Made by a program: the position numbers and the translations under genes | Notes under the pieces: model-generated | Told to the model about the DNA's origin: nothing | What the model saw: only the letters and a program-made list of their open reading frames with translations | Databases searched by the model: none | Shown here: positions 1 to 6,621 of the stretch, in pieces | Layout of the letters: each line of letters starts with the position of its first letter | Numbering within the stretch: position 1 is the stretch's first letter | DNA from: Candidatus Omnitrophota bacterium | Lineage (GTDB): Bacteria; Omnitrophota; Omnitrophia; Omnitrophales; Aquincolibacteriaceae | NCBI GenBank assembly: GCA_023247135.1 | Contig: JAHFHB010000111.1 | Coordinates: 1 to 6,621 of the forward strand | Direction of reading: 5' to 3' | Length of the DNA stretch: 6,621 nt

Positions 1-1991
1 CCTTCCAAGGCGCGGCCACTGGAGTCGGCGGCATCATGCGCGACATTTTTACGATGGGTGCGCGGCCGATTTTTTCCATGAACTCCCTGCGCTTTGGCCG
101 GCTGGAACTGCCGCTGACGCGACGGTTATTCAGCGGGGTGGTGGCGGGCATTTCGCATTACGGCAACTGCATGGGTATTCCCACGGTGGGCGGCGAAATT
201 TATTTCGATGAGTGCTACGAGGGTAATCCGCTGGTCAATGCCATGTGCGTTGGACTTGTTGAAAGCACAGGCATTGTCAAAGGCAAAGCTTCAGGCGTTG
301 GCAATCCGGTGTACTATGTGGGGCCTGCGACGGGCCGCGATGGCTTGGGCGGCGCCGCGTTTGCTTCCAAGGATTTGTCGGAAGAAAGCCATGAGGATCG
401 TCCGGCCGTGCAGGTGGGCGACCCGTTCATGGAAAAACTTTTGATGGAGGCGTGCCTGGAGCTCAGCCGCAGCGATGCACTGGTGGGAATGCAGGACATG
501 GGGGCGGCGGGACTGACTTGCTCCACTTGTGAAACCGCGGCGCGCGCGTCTTTGGGCATTGAGATCGATTTGGCGAAAGTGCCCCGGCGCGAAACCGGCA
601 TGACGCCTTATGAAATCATGCTGTCGGAATCGCAGGAACGCATGCTTGTCATCGTTAAAAAGGGCAGGGAAGACGTGGTTGAAACTATTTTTGAGAAATG
701 GGATTTGCACGCGGTCAAGATCGGGGAAGTCAAAGACGGCCGGTTGATGCGTGTTTATGATGACGGTAAACTGGTTGCGGAAGTTCCCGCCAAAGCGCTG
801 GTCGACGAGGGGCCGATTTATATCCGCGAAGAAAAGCAGCCGGCCTATTTGGCGGAAGCGCAAAAACTGGATTTGAGCCAGATTAAAATTCCCGGCGATT
901 TCAATGCGGTGCTTAAAAAACTCCTTGATCACCCGACGATTGCCTCGAAGGCCTGGGTCTGGCAGCAGTATGACCACATGGTGCGGACCGATACGGTTTT
1001 TTATCCCGGTCATGACGCGGCGCTGGTCCGGATCAAAGGCACGCAAAAGGCGCTGGCGTGTTCAACGGACTGCAACAGCCTTTACTGCTACCTGGATCCG
1101 TTCGAAGGCGGGAAGATTGCCGTGGCGGAGGCGGCGCGCAACGTCGTGGCAAGCGGCGCGCGGCCGCTGGGGATGACGAACTGTCTTAATTTCGGCAACC
1201 CGATGAAACCGGAAGTCTTCTGGACTTTTCATCAGGCAGTTGACGGGTTATCCGCGGCCTGCCGCGCACTCGATATTCCAGTCACCGGTGGAAACGTCAG
1301 CCTGTACAATGAAAGCCCGGCGGGAGCGATTTATCCGACGCCGACGGTGGGGATTGTCGGACTACTTGAAAATATTGATCAGCGGGTGCCGTCCGCATTT
1401 CAAAACGACGGGGATTTGATTTTTTTACTCGGGCAGACGCTGAATGAAATCGGCGGCTCTCATTATTTGAGCGTGATGCATGGCCTGAAAAAAGGACTTC
1501 CTCCGCGGTTGGTACTTGAGCGTGAAGCGGCTTTGCAGAAATTACTGCTGTCGCTGGTTCCTCAGCAGGTACTGGCGTCCTGCCATGATCTTTCCGAAGG
1601 CGGGCTTGCGGTGACGCTGGCGGAGAGCTGCTTGAGGTCTCCGGAAAAACTTGGCGCCGTCATTGATCAAATCGAAATGATCATGGCTTCGGCGCTCGGC
1701 CCGCATGCCAACCCCCATGCGGCGCTCCGGCTTGATGCGCTTTATTTCGGAGAAAGCCAGTCGCGGGTGGTCGTGAGCGTTCGTCCTGAAAACAAAGAAC
1801 TCCTGATTCATGAGGCCCAGCGTTTTAACGTGCCCGTGTTCCAGATCGGGAAAGCGGGCGGTCAATATCTGGTGATCGGCGATAAAATCAAATGCAGCGT
1901 GGCTGAAATGGACAAAATTTTCGAAGGCGCTATTCCGCGCCGCATGGACGCAGGCGCTATGCCGGCGTCCGAAAGTGCGAAAAAAATATGA
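1..1991 (+). CDS. purL: Phosphoribosylformylglycinamidine synthase subunit PurL (small type), 5' partial
   Basis: Catalyses ATP-dependent conversion of FGAR to FGAM (step 4 of purine synthesis) in the cytosol, with ammonia supplied by a PurQ glutaminase and PurS. The frame is open from base 3 to the TGA at 1989-1991 (662 codons), and the first residues FQGAATGVGGI precede the Met codon at 36. That Met is therefore internal and the true start lies upstream; by comparison with about 740-residue small PurL proteins, roughly 90 N-terminal residues are missing, including the segment with the conserved EHCSYKSSR-type motif. Counting from the Met at 36, visible family motifs include RDIFTMGARP (2-11), GIPTVGGE (47-54), QDMGAAGL (153-160), ETGMTPYEIMLSESQERM (186-203), TDCNSLYCYLDPFEGGK (344-360), NCLNFGNP (382-389), GGNVSLYNE (418-426), CHDLSEGGLA (516-525) and FGESQSR (571-577). 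The order is that of two successive AIRS-type N and C domain pairs. No C-terminal glutaminase domain is fused, so this is not the roughly 1300-residue proteobacterial PurL. It ends in a 4-nt overlap with purF. Confidence 0.97.
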   Translation, partial: FQGAATGVGGIMRDIFTMGARPIFSMNSLRFGRLELPLTRRLFSGVVAGISHYGNCMGIPTVGGEIYFDECYEGNPLVNAMCVGLVESTGIVKGKASGVGNPVYYVGPATGRDGLGGAAFASKDLSEESHEDRPAVQVGDPFMEKLLMEACLELSRSDALVGMQDMGAAGLTCSTCETAARASLGIEIDLAKVPRRETGMTPYEIMLSESQERMLVIVKKGREDVVETIFEKWDLHAVKIGEVKDGRLMRVYDDGKLVAEVPAKALVDEGPIYIREEKQPAYLAEAQKLDLSQIKIPGDFNAVLKKLLDHPTIASKAWVWQQYDHMVRTDTVFYPGHDAALVRIKGTQKALACSTDCNSLYCYLDPFEGGKIAVAEAARNVVASGARPLGMTNCLNFGNPMKPEVFWTFHQAVDGLSAACRALDIPVTGGNVSLYNESPAGAIYPTPTVGIVGLLENIDQRVPSAFQNDGDLIFLLGQTLNEIGGSHYLSVMHGLKKGLPPRLVLEREAALQKLLLSLVPQQVLASCHDLSEGGLAVTLAESCLRSPEKLGAVIDQIEMIMASALGPHANPHAALRLDALYFGESQSRVVVSVRPENKELLIHEAQRFNVPVFQIGKAGGQYLVIGDKIKCSVAEMDKIFEGAIPRRMDAGAMPASESAKKI

Positions 1992-3415
1992 GTGATGAAA
2001 ACATTAAAGAGTATTGCGGGGTTTTCGGTATTTTTAATCATCCGGATGCGGCGCGCCTGACGCATCTGGGCCTGTTCGCGTTACAGCACCGCGGTGAAGA
2101 AGCCGCCGGAATCTGTACAAGCGACAGCCGTGATTTACACCTTTATAAAAACACCGGCCTTGTCGGCGAGGTCTTTACGGAAGACTCGATTGCAAAACTT
2201 CCGGGACGGGCGGCGGTCGGACATGTGCGCTATTCGACGACCGGGTCTTCCAATGTTCACAACGCCCAGCCTTACAAAGTCAGCTACTCGCGCGGCCAGG
2301 TGGCGATCGCGCATAACGGCAATCTGGTGAATGCGCAGATTCTGCGGGATGAGCTTGAAGGGTACGGTTCTATTTTTTCAAGTACCATGGATTCCGAGAT
2401 TTTTGTGCATCTCATGGCGAAGCCTTCGTACAAAAATCCGGAAGAAGCGATTTTTCAGTCTGTCCAGCGCGTGGAAGGAGCCTACAGCCTGATCGTCTTG
2501 ACGGAATCACAGCTTTTTGGCATCCGCGATCCCTACGGTTTCAGGCCGCTCTGCCTCGGCCGGCTGGGGGATTCCTATGTGCTGGCCTCCGAAACCTGCG
2601 CCTTTGATCTGATCGGAGCCGACTACCTGCGCGAGGTGGAGCCCGGGGAAATCATCGTGATTGATAACCATGGTCTGCGCAGTCTATTTCCTTTTCAAGG
2701 CAAGGCCACGCGCCGGGCCCACTGTATTTTTGAGCACGTTTATTTTGCCCGGCCCGACTCCACGATTTTCGGCGACAACGTGGCGTTGGTTCGCGAGAAA
2801 CTGGGCCGTCAGCTTGCCAAGGAGCATCCGGCGGACGCGGACATTGTCGTCCCGGTACCCGACTCTGGGAATTTTGCCGCGATCGGGTATGCGAAGGAAT
2901 CGGGAATTCCTTTGGCGCATGGGTTCACGCGCAATCACTACATCGGACGCACTTTTATCAGCCCGAGCCAAAGCATGCGCACCCTCAAGGTGAAAATCAA
3001 ACTGAACCCGATCCGTGAAATTGTTGCCGGCCAGCGGGTCGTGGTGATCGATGATTCCATTGTGCGCGGGAACACGTCCAAGTCGCGCGTGTCCCTTCTG
3101 CGCCGCGCAGGCGCCAGTGAAGTGCACATGCGCATCAGTTGTCCGCCGCATGTTTCGCCGTGCTACTACGGTATCGATTTTCCATCAAAGCAGGAACTGA
3201 TCGCCTGCAATAAATCCCTGGAAGAAATCAAAGCGTTTCTGGAAGTGGACAGCATCGGGTACCTTTCGATTGAAGGCATGCTGCAAGCCACTACGCGCAA
3301 GCCCACGGACTTTTGCACGGCCTGTTTCAACGGGCAGTACCCGACGAAAGTGGCGGACAGCACGGACAAATTTAAACTCGAAAAGGCGCGTGATGAAAAA
3401 GCCGGCTGCAAATAA
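1988..3415 (+). CDS. purF: Amidophosphoribosyltransferase PurF (glutamine PRPP amidotransferase), Fe-S type
   Basis: Committing step of the pathway: PRPP plus glutamine gives 5-phosphoribosylamine. The protein has 475 residues, normal for the Bacillus-type family. The start at 1988 gives a nine-residue leader (MSDENIKEY) before Cys10, which should become the N-terminal nucleophile after propeptide removal. The Ntn glutaminase domain occupies roughly 10-240: CGVFGIF (10-16), LQHRGEE (32-38), RYSTTG (81-86), AHNGNL (108-113) and MDSEIF (134-139). The phosphoribosyltransferase domain follows at about 255-440, with PVPDSG (289-294), the PRPP loop VVVIDDSIVRGNTS (351-364) and the LSIEGM segment (426-431). 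Cys246, Cys392, Cys443 and Cys446 sit at the positions of the four [4Fe-4S] ligands of the Bacillus subtilis enzyme, so an oxygen-sensitive cluster is inferred. The family is generally feedback-inhibited by purine nucleotides. There is no clear Shine-Dalgarno before the start, so translation probably depends on coupling to purL through the ATGA overlap. Confidence 0.98.
   Translation: MSDENIKEYCGVFGIFNHPDAARLTHLGLFALQHRGEEAAGICTSDSRDLHLYKNTGLVGEVFTEDSIAKLPGRAAVGHVRYSTTGSSNVHNAQPYKVSYSRGQVAIAHNGNLVNAQILRDELEGYGSIFSSTMDSEIFVHLMAKPSYKNPEEAIFQSVQRVEGAYSLIVLTESQLFGIRDPYGFRPLCLGRLGDSYVLASETCAFDLIGADYLREVEPGEIIVIDNHGLRSLFPFQGKATRRAHCIFEHVYFARPDSTIFGDNVALVREKLGRQLAKEHPADADIVVPVPDSGNFAAIGYAKESGIPLAHGFTRNHYIGRTFISPSQSMRTLKVKIKLNPIREIVAGQRVVVIDDSIVRGNTSKSRVSLLRRAGASEVHMRISCPPHVSPCYYGIDFPSKQELIACNKSLEEIKAFLEVDSIGYLSIEGMLQATTRKPTDFCTACFNGQYPTKVADSTDKFKLEKARDEKAGCK
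3383..3386 (+). promoter_or_regulatory. Probable ribosome binding site of purM
   Basis: An AAGG core (within AAAAGG, 3381-3386) lies six bases before the ATG at 3393, inside the last codons of purF. It is modest in strength, but its spacing supports 3393 rather than 3270 as the purM start. Because the site is covered by ribosomes finishing purF, initiation is probably coupled to purF translation (inference). Confidence 0.55.
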
Positions 3416-4424
3416 ATGGACGTATGAACGCGCAGGCGTTCCGCATTTAAAAGGGGACGCGCGCTACAATAAAAAAATCGCCGCCTGGATCGGTGCGACG
3501 GCGGTGCCCGGCGTGCTTGGGCCGCGGACCGGTTTTGCGGCGCTGTTTGATTTGAAGAAACAGGGGTTTCGCGATCCGCTTCTGGTGTCTTCCACCGACG
3601 GCGTGGGGACCAAGCTGGAACTGGCGCTGCTGCAAGGGCGGCATGACACGATCGGCATCGACCTGGTGGCCATGTGCGTCAATGACATTCTGACGGTCGG
3701 GGCGAAGCCTGTTTTCTTCCTTGATTATTTTGCGGCCGGGAAATTTCAGGCGCCGGTGGTGGCCTCGGTACTCAAAGGAGTGACGGCGGGATTACGCCAG
3801 GCCGGCTGTGCCCTGGTGGGCGGTGAAACCGCCATCATGCCCGGATTTTATACGCACGCGCAAAACGGTACGGCCCAATATGACATTGCCGGTTTTTCCG
3901 TTGGGCTTGTGGAACGCAAAAAAATTGTGGATGGGCGGCACATCCGCCCGGGAGACCGCTTGATCGGACTGGCTTCGACGGGGTTTCACTCCAACGGGTT
4001 TTCTCTGCTGCGCAAGATTTTCAGCGCGCAGGAACTGAAAGGACCGCTCGGCCGCCGCTTACTGACGCCGACGCAAATCTACGTGAAACCTGTCCTGAAA
4101 TTGAGGGACCGCGTGGATCTTCTCGGCATTGTCAATATCACCGGTGGAGGCTTTTATGACAATCTGCCGCGGGTGCTCCCGAAGGGAACCGGTGCCTTGA
4201 TCTTTAAAAACCGCTGGCCGGCGGCGGATATTTTTAAAACGGTTCAAAAACGCGGCCGGATCGATACGCAGGAAATGTACCGGACTTTCAATATGGGAAT
4301 TGGCATGGTGCTGGTTGTACGCAAAAGCGCTGCTCCGAAAACGATCCGGCTGCTGGCGGGTTCGCGCCTGAAAGCCTGGGATATTGGAGAAGTGGTGCGG
4401 GGGGAAGGAGTTAAACTTCAATGA
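3393..4424 (+). CDS. purM: Phosphoribosylformylglycinamidine cyclo-ligase PurM (AIR synthetase)
   Basis: ATP-dependent ring closure of FGAM to aminoimidazole ribotide (AIR), acting directly after PurL; PurM is structurally related to PurL. The chosen ATG at 3393 gives 343 residues, close to the usual ~345, and puts the family N-terminal YxxAGV motif (YERAGV, 11-16) near the start. The frame stays open upstream to an ATG at 3270, but those 41 extra residues merely shadow the purF C-terminus and match nothing in PurM. A GTG directly before the ATG (3390) is a possible alternative. Motifs: VSSTDGVGTKLELAL (65-79), GIDLVAMCVNDI (88-99), GGETAIMPGFY (143-153), STGFHSNGFSLLRK (195-208), NITGGGFYDNLPRVLP (248-263) and TFNMGIGMVLVV (298-309). 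In GGETAIMPGFY, Ile148 replaces the Glu usual in GGETAEMP. The gene overlaps purF by 23 nt and purD by 4 nt. Confidence 0.97.
   Translation: MKKPAANKWTYERAGVPHLKGDARYNKKIAAWIGATAVPGVLGPRTGFAALFDLKKQGFRDPLLVSSTDGVGTKLELALLQGRHDTIGIDLVAMCVNDILTVGAKPVFFLDYFAAGKFQAPVVASVLKGVTAGLRQAGCALVGGETAIMPGFYTHAQNGTAQYDIAGFSVGLVERKKIVDGRHIRPGDRLIGLASTGFHSNGFSLLRKIFSAQELKGPLGRRLLTPTQIYVKPVLKLRDRVDLLGIVNITGGGFYDNLPRVLPKGTGALIFKNRWPAADIFKTVQKRGRIDTQEMYRTFNMGIGMVLVVRKSAAPKTIRLLAGSRLKAWDIGEVVRGEGVKLQ
4405..4410 (+). promoter_or_regulatory. Ribosome binding site of purD
   Basis: AAGGAG, a strong match to the anti-Shine-Dalgarno, ends ten bases before the purD ATG at 4421 and lies in the last codons of purM. It confirms the ATG that overlaps the purM stop and suggests that purD can also initiate independently of ribosomes arriving from purM. 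Confidence 0.8.
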
Positions 4425-5698
4425 AGGTGCTTGTCATTGGTTCCGGCGGCCGGGAACATGCACTTGTCTGGAAGATCGCTTCCAGCCCGCTCGTCACAAA
4501 ACTTTATTGCGCTCCCGGCAGCGCCGGTATTGCGCGCAGTGCGGAATGCGTGGCGATCAAGGCGGATGCGATTCAGGAACTTTGCGATTTTGCGCTGAAG
4601 GAAGCCATTGACCTCACGGTGGTGGGGCCGGAATCTCCGCTGGCGCTTGGCATTGTGGATCTTTTTGAAAACGCAGGGCTTAAAATTTTTGGCCCGTCCA
4701 AAGCGGCGGCGCAGCTCGAAGCGAGTAAGGCTTTTTCAAAAAACCGCATGAATCAGTTCGGCATTCCGACGGCCCGTTACGAAGTTTTCTCAAACGTGAA
4801 CGAGGCCAAGCATTACGTGATTGAGTCGGAGATGCCGATCGTCATCAAAGCGGACGGGTTGGCCGCCGGCAAAGGCGTTATTATCTGTAAGACTTCTCAG
4901 GAGGCTGTCACGGCGCTGGACCGCATGATGACTCAGCAGGATTTCGGCAGTGCGGGCAGCCGCGTGGTGATCGAGGAATGTCTGGAAGGGGAAGAGTTTT
5001 CCGTGCTGGCCCTGACGGACGGGGAAACGATCATTCCACTGGCAAGCGCCCAGGATCACAAGCGCGCCTACGATTACGACCGCGGGCCGAACACCGGCGG
5101 CATGGGCGCTTACTCGCCTTGCCCTCAGGTCAGTGATGAAAAGTTTCAGGAAGTGATTCAACAGGTGATCCGGCCGATGGTGGAGGGTCTGGCAAAATCG
5201 GGGACGCCGTACCGCGGGGTTCTTTACGCGGGCGTCATGCTGACGCGCGAGGGGCCTTTTGTTCTGGAGTACAATGCGCGTTTCGGCGACCCTGAAACCG
5301 AAGTGATTTTGCCGAGATTGAAATCGGATCTTGTGCCAGTGATGCTTCAAGTGGCACAGCACAAGCTTGAGATCAAAACCCTGGAGTGGCATGAGAAAGC
5401 CTGCTTGACGGTGGTCATGGCCTCGGGCGGTTATCCGGGGCATTATCACAAAAATATTCCGATCCAGGGACTGGATGCGGCGGCAAGTGCTCAAGCGGTG
5501 ATTTTCCATGCCGGGTCGGCCAAAGATGCGGCAGGGCGCTGGGTGACTGACGGGGGGCGCGTGCTGGCCGTCAGCGGATTGGGCGATAACTTGAAAGCCG
5601 CGTATGATGCGGCGTACCAGGCGGTGGATAAAATCAAAATAGAAGGAGCTTTTTTTCGCCGGGACATCGGCAAAAGAGCTTTGGAGGTGCTCAAATGA
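4421..5698 (+). CDS. purD: Phosphoribosylamine-glycine ligase PurD (GAR synthetase)
   Basis: Joins glycine to phosphoribosylamine using ATP to give GAR, step 2 of the pathway and directly after PurF, whose product is unstable. At 425 residues it is the normal monofunctional bacterial length, with no fused PurM or PurN domain as in animals. N-terminal PreATP-grasp part: VLVIGSGGREHAL (3-15) and VGPESPLALG (68-77). ATP-grasp core: VIKADGLAAGKGVI (141-154), EECLEGEEFSVL (185-196), the DHKRAYDYDRGPNTGG stretch (212-227) followed by MGAYSP, and LEYNARFGDPETEV (282-295) with the acidic and Asn residues expected for Mg-ATP binding. C-terminal domain: ASGGYPG (334-340), FHAGS (362-366), TDGGRVLAV (376-384) and FFRRDIG (411-417). 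All diagnostic motifs are intact. It overlaps purM and purE by 4 nt each. Confidence 0.98.
   Translation: MKVLVIGSGGREHALVWKIASSPLVTKLYCAPGSAGIARSAECVAIKADAIQELCDFALKEAIDLTVVGPESPLALGIVDLFENAGLKIFGPSKAAAQLEASKAFSKNRMNQFGIPTARYEVFSNVNEAKHYVIESEMPIVIKADGLAAGKGVIICKTSQEAVTALDRMMTQQDFGSAGSRVVIEECLEGEEFSVLALTDGETIIPLASAQDHKRAYDYDRGPNTGGMGAYSPCPQVSDEKFQEVIQQVIRPMVEGLAKSGTPYRGVLYAGVMLTREGPFVLEYNARFGDPETEVILPRLKSDLVPVMLQVAQHKLEIKTLEWHEKACLTVVMASGGYPGHYHKNIPIQGLDAAASAQAVIFHAGSAKDAAGRWVTDGGRVLAVSGLGDNLKAAYDAAYQAVDKIKIEGAFFRRDIGKRALEVLK
5683..5689 (+). promoter_or_regulatory. Ribosome binding site of purE
   Basis: GGAGGTG, a near-perfect anti-Shine-Dalgarno complement, lies in the last codons of purD; its GGAGG core ends seven bases before the purE ATG at 5695. 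It fixes that start and is the strongest ribosome binding site in the window. A four-base inverted repeat (GAGC at 5676-5679, GCTC at 5689-5692) brackets it, but the stem is too short to claim as a regulatory hairpin. Confidence 0.85.
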
Positions 5699-6222
5699 GT
5701 GATGCGCGTGTGGCGGTCTTGATGGGGAGTGATTCCGATTATGAAGTCATGGAAGAAACGGTTGCGACATTGCGGGAGTTTGAGATTGCCTGCGACGTGC
5801 ATGCCATGTCTGCGCACCGCAGCCCTGCCGCGGTGGCCGAGTACAGTTCAAAGGCCAAGGCACGCGGCATTCGCGTCATTATTGCCGCTGCCGGCGGTGC
5901 GGCTCACTTGGCCGGGGTGGTGGCTGCGCATACGCCGCTGCCCGTGATCGGGGTGCCGCTTGCCGCGACCTCGCTGGCGGGTTTAGACTCGCTGCTTTCC
6001 ACGGTTCAAATGCCGCCGGGGATTCCGGTGGCGACGGTTGCCGTGGGTAAATTCGGTGCGCGCAACGCCGCGCTTTTAGCGGTTCAGATTCTGGCGCTTT
6101 CAGATACCGGCCTTGAAAAAAAATTTGACGCTTTTAAAATCTCGTTGTCGGCGCAGGTGGCTGAAAAAGACAAAAGATTGCAAGAAAAAATCAAAGCCGG
6201 AGCTGCTGGCACCCGGTCATGA
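5695..6222 (+). CDS. purE: Class I N5-carboxyaminoimidazole ribonucleotide mutase PurE
   Basis: Class I PurE moves the carboxyl group of N5-CAIR to C4 to give CAIR (step 6); N5-CAIR is normally made from AIR by PurK. The 175-residue length is typical of stand-alone bacterial PurE, which forms octamers in characterised members. Motifs: GSDSD (11-15, phosphate-binding loop), SAHRSP (39-44, with His41 at the position of the catalytic His), AAAGGAAHLAGVVAA (64-78), LPVIGVPL (82-89), GLDSLLSTVQMPPGIPVATV (96-115) and AVGKFGARNAALLAVQIL (116-133). The GGAAHL and DSLLSxVQMP signatures point to class I rather than to the class II AIR carboxylases of the Treponema/metazoan type. The tail after about residue 138 is a Lys/Glu-rich helix as in relatives. 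No purK is adjacent on the right-hand side; it may lie elsewhere. The gene overlaps purD and the next gene by 4 nt each. Confidence 0.96.
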   Translation: MSDARVAVLMGSDSDYEVMEETVATLREFEIACDVHAMSAHRSPAAVAEYSSKAKARGIRVIIAAAGGAAHLAGVVAAHTPLPVIGVPLAATSLAGLDSLLSTVQMPPGIPVATVAVGKFGARNAALLAVQILALSDTGLEKKFDAFKISLSAQVAEKDKRLQEKIKAGAAGTRS

Positions 6223-6621
6223 AAACACCCACGATTTACAAGGTGGACCTGAAAGACCCGGACTTCAGCAAGATCCGGCAGATCGCGCTTGAAAGCCGGG
6301 CCGGAAAGGTCGTCGTTTTTCCAACGGAGACTGTCTACGGCGTGGGCGGGCCGCTCGGAGCCGCGGGGCTGGCCGAACGTTTGGTGCAAATCAAGGGCCG
6401 CCCTGACCAGAAACCGTTTGCCTATCACATCGGCGAATGGGAGATGCTCGATGGGCTGCACATCAAACAAACGGCCGTTTTTCGCCATCTGGCCCGCAAA
6501 TTCTGGCCGGGGCCGGTGACGCTGATTGCAGAGGGCAGTGACGGAATCAAGACGGGCATCCGCTTTCCCAAAAATAGAATTGCAACCGCGCTGATTCAAT
6601 CCTGCGGCGAACCTTTTATTT
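6219..6621 (+). CDS. TsaC/Sua5/YrdC-family L-threonylcarbamoyladenylate synthase, 3' partial
   Basis: The family makes threonylcarbamoyl-AMP from threonine, bicarbonate and ATP, the first step of the t6A37 modification in ANN-decoding tRNAs. The ATG at 6219 overlaps the purE stop (6220-6222), and the frame runs uninterrupted for 134 codons to the window edge, beginning MKTPTIYKVDLKDPDF. Recognisable YrdC-fold motifs are FPTETVYGVG (34-43), KGRPDQKPF (59-67, the basic nucleotide-binding segment), FWPGPVTLI (95-103) and GIRFPKN (113-119). The S/T-x-N motif expected a little further on lies beyond the edge, so I cannot tell a short TsaC from a longer Sua5 with a C-terminal domain or another fusion. 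There is no good Shine-Dalgarno; a GGAG at 6199-6202 is 16 bases from the start, so coupling to purE is likely. YciO-type paralogues are a less likely alternative. Its place in a purine operon may reflect shared growth-linked expression (inference). Confidence 0.93.
   Translation, partial: MKTPTIYKVDLKDPDFSKIRQIALESRAGKVVVFPTETVYGVGGPLGAAGLAERLVQIKGRPDQKPFAYHIGEWEMLDGLHIKQTAVFRHLARKFWPGPVTLIAEGSDGIKTGIRFPKNRIATALIQSCGEPFI

Noticed and set aside
36..38. ATG at 36 as the start of purL
   Set aside because: The frame is open to the left edge, and the eleven codons before it encode the conserved PurL segment FQGAATGVGGI, so the ATG is internal.
291..1046. A 251-codon open frame on the - strand inside purL
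   Set aside because: It lies wholly antisense to strongly conserved purL motifs, has an Arg/His-rich composition typical of a reverse-complement shadow, and matches no family I recognise.
3270..3392. Upstream extension of purM to the ATG at 3270
   Set aside because: The 41 added residues overlap the purF coding region in another frame, are Arg/Thr-rich, and do not resemble any PurM N-terminus; the ATG at 3393 has a spaced ribosome binding site and gives the normal length.
4790..5509. A 239-codon open frame on the - strand inside purD
   Set aside because: It is antisense to the conserved ATP-grasp core of purD, with shadow-like His/Arg-rich composition and no recognisable motif.
5643..5657. 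AAGGAGC followed by a run of seven T, resembling a terminator tail
   Set aside because: No GC-rich stem precedes the T run, and it lies within intact purD codons for the conserved GAFFRRDIG region.
5676..5692. GAGC/GCTC inverted repeat around the purE ribosome binding site as a possible regulatory hairpin
   Set aside because: The stem is only four base pairs with a nine-base loop and cannot be extended, which is expected by chance in sequence of this composition.
6084..6599. A 171-codon open frame on the - strand at the right end
   Set aside because: It is antisense to the end of purE and the well-supported tsaC-like gene, and carries no family motif.

Overview
The window is a gapless piece of a bacterial de novo purine biosynthesis operon, entirely on the + strand. 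It holds the 3' three quarters or more of purL, complete purF, purM, purD and purE, and the 5' part of a tsaC/sua5-type (threonylcarbamoyl-AMP synthase) gene cut by the right edge. Essentially every base is coding. There is no intergenic stretch, RNA gene, repeat array, mobile element, promoter or terminator that I can support.

Layout: purL (1-1991, 5' end missing), purF (1988-3415), purM (3393-4424), purD (4421-5698), purE (5695-6222), tsaC-like (6219 to the edge). Four of the five junctions are identical ATGA overlaps, where the ATG of one gene shares bases with the TGA of the gene before. The purF/purM junction is a 23-nt overlap. This argues for one polycistronic mRNA with translational coupling. 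Shine-Dalgarno sequences are strong before purD and purE, modest before purM, and weak or absent before purF and the tsaC-like gene.

Pathway logic: PurF makes phosphoribosylamine from PRPP and glutamine (step 1). PurD adds glycine to give GAR (step 2). A GAR transformylase (PurN or PurT), not in this window, would give FGAR (step 3). PurL, with PurQ and PurS that must be encoded elsewhere, gives FGAM (step 4). PurM closes the ring to AIR (step 5). PurE performs the CAIR step (step 6), and as a class I enzyme it would be expected to need PurK. The tsaC-like gene belongs to tRNA t6A37 biosynthesis rather than to purine synthesis.

Organism: clearly bacterial and moderately GC-rich. PurF is of the Bacillus type (short propeptide and four Fe-S cysteines), the purL architecture fits the small-PurL/PurS/PurQ system, and PurE is class I. 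The L-F-M-D-E order lacks the purN-purH pair found between purM and purD in Bacillus. I cannot assign a phylum from sequence alone; an uncultured lineage such as Omnitrophota or another PVC-related group is only a hunch. The enzymes look intact and conventional. I found no convincing evidence of a new biological system here; the noteworthy points concern gene order, overlaps and the tsaC-like passenger.
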